A program made the position numbers and the translations under genes. Below are positions 58,550-64,000 of a stretch of 64,000 nt of DNA, piece after piece; position 1 is the stretch's first letter, and each line of letters opens with the position of its first letter. This stretch comes from Fen-1273 sp963748405 (GTDB lineage Bacteria; Bacteroidota; Ignavibacteria; UBA10030; UBA6906): contig CAVVIT010000006.1 in assembly GCA_963748405.1 (NCBI GenBank), forward strand, positions 186,001-250,000. Direction: 5' to 3'. The notes under the pieces were generated by a model that saw only the letters and a list, made by a program, of their open reading frames with translations, was not told the DNA's origin and did not search any database.

Positions 58550-59062
58550 TTATCTCGCCCGGCGGAGGAAGTCGAGGCGTGTCTTCAGACGGTCGGTGGA
58601 CATCAGGAGTTTTTCCTTTCCGAACACTGCGTCCTCGGTGTGCCGGAAGACGAGCTCGTACTCGTCGCTCATGATGATGGCCTCTTCCGGGCAGGCCTCT
58701 TCACAGAACCCGCAGAAGATGCATCTCAGCATGTTGATCTCGAACCTGACGGGAAACCGTTCCTTCGGAAGTTCGGTCTCGGACGCCTGGACGTCGATCG
58801 CGAGGGCAGGACAGACGCGCGCGCACAGGCCGCATGCCACGCACCGTTCGACGCCGTCCTCTTCCACGAGAACGGGCCGCCCCCGGAATGACGGGGGAGG
58901 GTTCCACCGCTCTTCGGGATACTGGCGCGTGAATTTTGGCCTGAACACCTGTTTCAGGGTGAGGGCAAGCCCCTTGACGATTTCAAAGATATAGATCCGC
59001 TGAAGGAACGTGAGGTCCTTGCTGCGAATCTGCTTCACCTTCTCGCCGTTGGATTTCGACAT
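58550..59062 (-). CDS. nuoI: NADH-quinone oxidoreductase subunit I
   Basis: A 170-residue peripheral-arm subunit with two [4Fe-4S] motifs: RCVACGLCARVCPALAI and RCIFCGFCEEACPEEAI, which carry the N6a and N6b clusters passing electrons toward quinone. N-terminal IVKGLALTLKQVFRP is typical of NuoI. It follows nuoH by 36 bases and nuoG; the rest of complex I is not in the window. The ATG at 59062 fits family length. Confidence 0.94.
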   Translation of the reverse strand: MSKSNGEKVKQIRSKDLTFLQRIYIFEIVKGLALTLKQVFRPKFTRQYPEERWNPPPSFRGRPVLVEEDGVERCVACGLCARVCPALAIDVQASETELPKERFPVRFEINMLRCIFCGFCEEACPEEAIIMSDEYELVFRHTEDAVFGKEKLLMSTDRLKTRLDFLRRAR

Positions 59063-59098
59063 TCTTCCCCGATCTCCTTCAAAACGTCACTGACGCCC

Positions 59099-60118
59099 TC
59101 ACCCCACGAACAGGAGCCATGCGCCCGTCACGGCGATATTCAGCAGCGCCAACGGGAGCATGACCTTCCAGCCCAGATTCATGAGCTGGTCGTACCTGAA
59201 CCGGGGAATCGTCCACCGTATCCACATATAGAACACGAGCATGCAGCCGACTTTGATGACGAACGCCGCGATCTGGATGATGCTCACCGCCAGGGGTGCG
59301 AGACCGAGCTGTGCCAGGAACGGTACCTGCCAGCCGCCCAGAAACAGCGTGACGATGAGCGCACTCGATGTGATCATGTTCGCGTACTCGGCGAGGAAAA
59401 ACGTGCCGAATTTCATGCCGCTGTACTCCGTGTGGTACCCCCCCACCAGCTCGGGCTCCGCTTCGGGAAGATCGAAGGGCAGCCTGTTCGTTTCAGCGAA
59501 GGAAGCCACCACGAAGGTGATGAACCCGATCGGCATCCGCCAGAAATTCCAGTAAAGCCCGTCCTGGAGCTCGACGATCCGGTCCAGGCGGAGAGTACCC
59601 GCCACCATGATTACGGCCACGACGGAGAGGCCCATCGAGAGTTCGTAGCTGATCATCTGCGCGGAGGACCGGAGCCCTCCCAGGAGCGAGTACTTGTTGT
59701 TGGACGCCCAGCCGCTGAGGGTCACGCCGTAGACGCCCATCGACGTCATGGCGAGGATATACAGGACGCCGATGTTGACGTCCGCGATCATGAGTTTGAC
59801 ATCCTGGCCGAACAGCGTGATCCTGTCGCCGAAGGGGATGACGGCGAACGTGGTCATGGCCACGGTGATGGAAACGATCGGTGCAAGCGAATGAATCACC
59901 TTATTCGCCTGCTGCGGCACGATGTCTTCTTTGATGAAGAGCTTCAGGACATCCGCCGGCGCCTGGAGGAGTCCCCAGGGTCCCACCCTGTTCGGGCCGA
60001 TCCTGTTCTGTATGAACGCGCTGATGCGCCGCTCGGCGTAGACAAGATTGGCGACCGTGGTAAGGATGATCAGGAGGACCAGGACGATCTTGATGACGGA
60101 GATAAGGAGCAATTCCAT
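59099..60118 (-). CDS. nuoH: NADH-quinone oxidoreductase subunit H
   Basis: A 339-residue membrane subunit with eight hydrophobic helices. Conserved blocks: YAERRISAFIQNRIGPNRVG, GLLQAPADVLKLFIKEDIVP, SSAQMISYELSMGLSV, NRLPFDLPEAEPELVGGYHTE and YMWIRWTIPRFRYDQLM. NuoH couples quinone binding to proton pumping. ATG 60118 (MELLLISVIKIV) is 7 bases after nuoG; the longer open frame overlaps nuoG and is rejected. Confidence 0.96.
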   Translation of the reverse strand: MELLLISVIKIVLVLLIILTTVANLVYAERRISAFIQNRIGPNRVGPWGLLQAPADVLKLFIKEDIVPQQANKVIHSLAPIVSITVAMTTFAVIPFGDRITLFGQDVKLMIADVNIGVLYILAMTSMGVYGVTLSGWASNNKYSLLGGLRSSAQMISYELSMGLSVVAVIMVAGTLRLDRIVELQDGLYWNFWRMPIGFITFVVASFAETNRLPFDLPEAEPELVGGYHTEYSGMKFGTFFLAEYANMITSSALIVTLFLGGWQVPFLAQLGLAPLAVSIIQIAAFVIKVGCMLVFYMWIRWTIPRFRYDQLMNLGWKVMLPLALLNIAVTGAWLLFVG

Positions 60119-60125
60119 GGGTTTG

Positions 60126-61811
60126 TTACGCTGGTTGGTGAATCCGGACATCCTTGGCGGACTTCAGCGGCAGTCCTTTGTTGCCCAGTTTTCGGTACGT
60201 CATGCCGCTGAACGCATCGACGTGAGAGGCGATCTCCGCAAAGACGTCCTCCGAGTTCTGGTACCTGAACTTGGCCCCCATGAGGACGGCGATTCCAGCG
60301 ATGATCCGCCACGGCGGCCGTGCGTCGCGTTTCGGTCCCTTTGCCCAGCGGTCAAACTGGGAGCCGAACTTGTCGAGCCGGCTCATGGCGAAGCCGTCGA
60401 GGGCGCGGTCCTGTTCGAGCGTTGCCACCGACGGGCGGATGCGCTGGACGCGCCCCTGGAGATTGGTGAATGTCCCGTTCTTCTCCGCATACGTGGACGT
60501 GGGGAGAACGATGTCCGCCAGCCGGGTCGTCTCGTTTTCCACGGACGCAAGGACGACAAGGAATTCGAGGCGCATCAGGGTCTGGGCCACCTCGGGATCA
60601 GCCGCGATGTTGTCGTCGACGAGCAGGAGCGCCTTGATCGATCCTTCCTTGATGCCGCGGAAAATCGCTTCGCTGGCGGATCCGTGTTCCCCGGGCTGAA
60701 CGCCGACCTCCAGTGCCCCGCGGGAATTGGGTGTTCGGTCGGCGCTGATCAGGAGCTTGTCTTCCAGGACAGGGGCCGTGTGGCGCGTGAAATCCAGGTT
60801 GCGCGTCTGAAGGACATCCCGGGCGAATTTCTGGATCGCGTAATTGTCTTCATTGGTATCGAAGGCCGACCCCAGAACGGCGAGCTCCCCTTTGCGGAAT
60901 GATTTGAGCTCCGAGGCGACCCGGACGATGGCCTCGTCCCAACCGACGTCGACCACGCCTGCGTCTTTCCGCATGAGCGGCCCCTTGATCCGTGCCTCGG
61001 AGTTGACCGGGCGCGATGTCTCGAGGCGGCCCCAGTCGCACATCCAGGACTGGTTCACCTCCGGGTTGAACCGGGGAGTCTGCCGGAGGATCTCGTTGTT
61101 GCGCACCCACGTGTTCATGTTGCATCCCCGCGCGCATCCCGGGCAGACGGTTTCGGTCGCGGACATCTCCCACACGCGGGCCTTGAACCGGAACTCGCGG
61201 CTCGTCAGTGCGCCGACCGGACAGATGTCAATCACGTTCATCGAGTAGGGGTTGTCGAGCTTCTCACCGGGGAACGTCGTCAGCTCCACGTGATCGCCGC
61301 GCCGCGAAAAGGTCAGCTGCGGTTTCCCCGCGATCTCGTCGCAGAAACGGACGCAGCGGGAACACATGATGCACCGTTCGGTGTCCAGCAAGACGTGCGG
61401 TCCGAGCTCGACGCGCTTGGGCTTGTGGACCTTCTCCTCTTCGAAGCGGCTGTACCCGATGCTGTGTGCATACGCATAGTCCTGGAGCTTGCATTCACCC
61501 GCCTCGTCGCAGATGGGACAATCGAGAGGGTGATTGATGAGAAGAAACTCCATAACCGCCTGGCGCGCCTGGATCACACGCGGGTTGGCCGTGTGAACGA
61601 CCATGCCGTTTGCAACCTGGGTCGAACAGGCGATGACAAGCTTCGGCATCTTCTCGACTTCGACGAGGCACATCCTGCAGTTCCCCGCCACGGAGAGCTG
61701 AGGATGCCAGCAGAAGTGCGGAATATCGATGCCGTTGTTCCTGGCCGCCTGGATGATCGTCAGGTGGTTTTCGACTTCGAGAACTTTGCCGTCTATGGTT
61801 ATTGTCGCCAT
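60126..61811 (-). CDS. nuoG: NADH-quinone oxidoreductase subunit G (short form)
   Basis: A 561-residue subunit with ligands for four clusters: [2Fe-2S] Cys34, 45, 48, 62; N5 His94 with Cys98, 101, 107; N4 Cys147, 150, 153, 197; and the extra N7 cluster Cys223, 226, 230, 258. The rest (residues 270-561) is a shortened molybdopterin-oxidoreductase-like domain, well below the 750-900 residues usual for NuoG of E. coli or Thermus type. It precedes nuoH and nuoI; nuoE and nuoF are not upstream. Confidence 0.93.
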   Translation of the reverse strand: MATITIDGKVLEVENHLTIIQAARNNGIDIPHFCWHPQLSVAGNCRMCLVEVEKMPKLVIACSTQVANGMVVHTANPRVIQARQAVMEFLLINHPLDCPICDEAGECKLQDYAYAHSIGYSRFEEEKVHKPKRVELGPHVLLDTERCIMCSRCVRFCDEIAGKPQLTFSRRGDHVELTTFPGEKLDNPYSMNVIDICPVGALTSREFRFKARVWEMSATETVCPGCARGCNMNTWVRNNEILRQTPRFNPEVNQSWMCDWGRLETSRPVNSEARIKGPLMRKDAGVVDVGWDEAIVRVASELKSFRKGELAVLGSAFDTNEDNYAIQKFARDVLQTRNLDFTRHTAPVLEDKLLISADRTPNSRGALEVGVQPGEHGSASEAIFRGIKEGSIKALLLVDDNIAADPEVAQTLMRLEFLVVLASVENETTRLADIVLPTSTYAEKNGTFTNLQGRVQRIRPSVATLEQDRALDGFAMSRLDKFGSQFDRWAKGPKRDARPPWRIIAGIAVLMGAKFRYQNSEDVFAEIASHVDAFSGMTYRKLGNKGLPLKSAKDVRIHQPA

Positions 61812-61824
61812 TCCTGTCCCCTGT

Positions 61825-63249
61825 TCACGCTTCTGCTGATTCCCTGACGTACCGCCGGTGGAAGTTCTTAAGTTTCACTACAAGGTCTTCGATCTCGTCT
61901 TTTGGCGGGAGGAAGGTGGTCCTGAAATGAAGCGTCCCGGGGAGCTGGCCGAACCCGCTTCCCGGCACCACGCAGATTCCGGTTTCTTCCAGGAGGGCGA
62001 GGCAGTAGTCCGTGTCCCGCTGTTCCGCGTGTGCCGCCCTCTGGGCCGCCGTCATGGATTCCACATCATCATGTTCGGGGAGTTCAAAACGCACGAACGC
62101 ATACATCGCCCCCCGGGGAATGTCCACCGACATTCCGTCGATGGCGTTGATTCCATTGCCGAGTATTTCGGCCTTTGACTTCAAATCGGCCAGGACTCCC
62201 TCCCGCTCTCTCGCGTAGAGAGGGTAACTCTCGTCGCCGGACTGGGGCGGTGCCACCATCATGTACGTCGCTATCTGGCCGACAATATTGGCGCAGAGGC
62301 TGATTGACTGGAGCTTCACGAATTCCGCAAGGACGTCGTCCGGGATGTTCCTGAGTTCCAGGTAACCCCCGCGATGCCCGCATTCCCCGAGGAAGCCCTT
62401 GGACACGGAATGAAGGCTGAAAAGCGAAACGCCTGTTTCCTTCATTTCCGACATAATCCGGGCGAACGAATGGAACCTGAGCGACGGATCGTAGACGTTT
62501 TCCTGGTATACTTCGTCGGCGATGATCGAGAGATTGTGTTTGCGCGCAAACCGGATGACCATCCCGATGTTGTCCGCCGAAAGGACGGCGCCGGTCGGGT
62601 TCCCGGGGTTGATCACGACGATGCCGACAGGAGTGATGCCCGACCTCGTTGCCTGCGTGAAACTCTCCGTCAGGATGCTCTCGTTCAGCTGCCATCCGGC
62701 GTGCTCATCAAGATAGTACCCGACCTGGCTTCCCCCGAACAGCGTGAGAGACGCGCTATAGAGGGGGTACTGCGGAATCGGTATCATGAATCCGTCCGAA
62801 GGAGACCTGAGCAGCGCTGTGAGGACCGCCTGGGCGCCCTTGCTTGCGCCGTCGGTCAGGATGACGTGCTCACGGTCTGCCGGTATCCCGTCGCGCTTCT
62901 TGATGAATTCCGCGACCGCCTGGCGAATGAACGGTATGCCAGGGCTCTGGCTGTACGCCCCCGTTCCGTGCGGGTGCTTCTCCAGAATTGATAGCGCCCG
63001 CGCGACGATGTCCCGCGGGTACAATTTCAACGTCTCCGGGTGGCTCAGGAGTTCGGGATACTCGATAAGGCTCAGGATCTGCCGCAGAAACGTCAGCGGT
63101 CTCTGCTTCAATGCCTGGGGATTGCCGATGTTGCAGTAAATGATCTTCATCCCCCGCTCTTCAAGCTGCTGGGCGCGGAGCACGATCGGTCCCCTCACCG
63201 CGTATTCGGCGGTAAGCAAACGCGGGTTTAAGACGTCCTTGGATACCAT
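61825..63249 (-). CDS. Alanine aminotransferase of the eukaryotic (GPT) type
   Basis: A 474-residue PLP enzyme, longer than AlaA of E. coli and closely resembling eukaryotic glutamate-pyruvate transaminase: LNPRLLTAEYAVRGPIVLRA, IIYCNIGNPQALKQRPLTFL, PHGTGAYSQSPGIPFIRQAV, ILTDGASKGAQAVL, VINPGNPTGAVLS, and the PLP lysine Lys284 in SVSKGFLGECGHRGGYLEL. It would interconvert alanine and pyruvate with glutamate/2-oxoglutarate. It lies 13 bases upstream of nuoG; the M16 peptidase gene is 31 bases upstream of it. Confidence 0.9.
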   Translation of the reverse strand: MVSKDVLNPRLLTAEYAVRGPIVLRAQQLEERGMKIIYCNIGNPQALKQRPLTFLRQILSLIEYPELLSHPETLKLYPRDIVARALSILEKHPHGTGAYSQSPGIPFIRQAVAEFIKKRDGIPADREHVILTDGASKGAQAVLTALLRSPSDGFMIPIPQYPLYSASLTLFGGSQVGYYLDEHAGWQLNESILTESFTQATRSGITPVGIVVINPGNPTGAVLSADNIGMVIRFARKHNLSIIADEVYQENVYDPSLRFHSFARIMSEMKETGVSLFSLHSVSKGFLGECGHRGGYLELRNIPDDVLAEFVKLQSISLCANIVGQIATYMMVAPPQSGDESYPLYAREREGVLADLKSKAEILGNGINAIDGMSVDIPRGAMYAFVRFELPEHDDVESMTAAQRAAHAEQRDTDYCLALLEETGICVVPGSGFGQLPGTLHFRTTFLPPKDEIEDLVVKLKNFHRRYVRESAEA

Positions 63250-63280
63250 GACGGACAGGGGCCTGCGATTGTTGCGTGTA

Positions 63281-64000
63281 TCACGTGGGACGGATGACGA
63301 CGGTGGAAAACCGGCTCAGATCAAACAGCTCGGTGGCGACCTTCTGCATCTCCCCGGGTGTGACCGCATCGACCTTTTTGAGGACGCTGTCGAGTGTAAT
63401 GCAGCGTCCGTAGTACAGCTCGGAACTGCCGAGACGCATCATCCGGCTGGACATGTTTTCGAGCCCGAGCATCATCGTCCCTTTGATCTGGGACTGGGTT
63501 CTTTTCAGTTCAGCTTTAGAAACAGCGGTTTTCTGGAGCTTGTGGAGCTCCTCGTGAACGAGCGAGATGGAGTTTGCGATATTCTTCTTGTCGGTACCGA
63601 TATACGTTCCGAACAATCCGGTGTCAGAAAGGAGATTGACGAACGAATACACCGAGTACGCGAATCCGTGTTTCTCACGGATCGTCTGATACAGCCGTGA
63701 ACTCATCCCCTCCCCGAGAAGGGCGTTGAGGACCATCAGAGGGTATCGGTCCTTGTGATGGATGCTGTACCCGACGGTCCCCATGCAGATGTGGGCCTGG
63801 TTGATCGGCCGGGGATACTCTTTCTTAAGGGGCGTTTTCACGCGCGTTGGTCCCGGGGGGCGCTTGCGTTCCGTGGAACGACCTGCGGATTGCTGGAAAT
63901 TCCGGTCCGCCATTTTGACCAGATTGTCATGGTCGACGTTGCCGGCTGCGGCGACGACGATGCGCCCCGGTTGATAATGCGCTTTGACGTGAGAGAACAG
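63281..64000 (-). CDS. M16-family peptidase, C-terminal part (cut by window edge)
   Basis: At least 239 codons; the gene continues past the right edge. The frame is open to 64000 with HYQPGRIVVAAAGNVDHDNL, a typical M16 (insulinase-like/PqqL/processing peptidase) stretch, then QAHICMGTVGYSIHHKDRYP, LNALLGEGMSSRLYQTIREK and GFAYSVYSFVNLLSDTGLF, the second, inactive M16 half that closes over the substrate. The zinc motif HxxEH would be upstream, outside the window. It begins the visible minus-strand run that continues into complex I and polysaccharide genes. Confidence 0.88.
   Translation of the reverse strand: MFSHVKAHYQPGRIVVAAAGNVDHDNLVKMADRNFQQSAGRSTERKRPPGPTRVKTPLKKEYPRPINQAHICMGTVGYSIHHKDRYPLMVLNALLGEGMSSRLYQTIREKHGFAYSVYSFVNLLSDTGLFGTYIGTDKKNIANSISLVHEELHKLQKTAVSKAELKRTQSQIKGTMMLGLENMSSRMMRLGSSELYYGRCITLDSVLKKVDAVTPGEMQKVATELFDLSRFSTVVIRPT

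Noticed and set aside
1..64000. CRISPR array, insertion sequence, prophage, rRNA
   Set aside because: No spaced direct repeats, transposase, integrase, phage structural gene or rRNA segment was seen on either strand.

Overview
This GC-rich window carries a densely packed chromosomal segment of a Gram-negative bacterium of the Fibrobacteres-Chlorobi-Bacteroidetes (FCB) type. Pointers are BamD, a Lol lipoprotein exporter, an Mla-type ABC transporter, a small DUF3098-like membrane protein and a metalloprotease whose C terminus looks like a type IX secretion sorting domain. The promoters, however, look like ordinary E. coli-type sigma-70 promoters with 17-base spacers rather than the -33/-7 type of classical Bacteroidetes. 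An Ignavibacteria/Chlorobi-like lineage would fit both; this placement is an inference. I see no CRISPR array, prophage, insertion sequence or rRNA. There is one tRNA.

Layout. 1-10692 (minus strand): one long run from a DUF3098-like protein through two unknown exported proteins, a CapA-like protein, BamD, an acyl-CoA thioesterase, an FG-GAP repeat protein and a secreted metalloprotease into cytochrome c maturation genes ccmABCDE and the start of ccmF. Many genes overlap by 4 bases. 10721-18594 (minus): an operon with its own promoter and terminator, aspS - atuA-like - small AtuA partner - prfB (with a programmed +1 frameshift) - two LolC/E-type permeases - lolD. 18737-24663: a HEAT-repeat/cyclophilin fusion, an RDD protein, a YncE/phosphoesterase lipoprotein and a membrane protein. 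24932-27789: aspartate aminotransferase overlapping PEP carboxykinase, a gluconeogenic pair. 27832-31785: outer-membrane-like protein, yceI and its marR regulator, plsC, a methyltransferase, thioredoxin. 31852-39759 (minus): dnaE, aldehyde dehydrogenase, proS, a small unknown protein and an ArsR-DUF2087 regulator. 39918-43937: Mla-type transporter (permease, ATPase, MCE protein), aldo/keto reductase, DedA protein. 44096-44591: a DksA/TraR-like zinc finger gene and tRNA-Arg(CCT), facing each other across a shared terminator.

44663-64000 (minus): a long polysaccharide cluster read from 57206 down to 44663. It holds UDP-GlcNAc 2-epimerase, glycosyltransferases, a Wzx flippase, two methyltransferase modules and genes for a C-methylated deoxysugar (4,6-dehydratase, RmlC-like cupin, and a reductase fused to a C-methyltransferase), and it ends in nadD. 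It follows a CNNM-family membrane protein, nuoI, nuoH, nuoG, an alanine aminotransferase and the end of an M16 peptidase cut by the window.

The most interesting items are the cysteine-type (CxxxY) CcmE, the reductase/C-methyltransferase fusion inside the deoxysugar cassette, an exact 18-base palindrome in the leader of the DksA-like gene, and the prfB recoding site. No wholly new system is evident; most of the window is housekeeping and cell-envelope biology.
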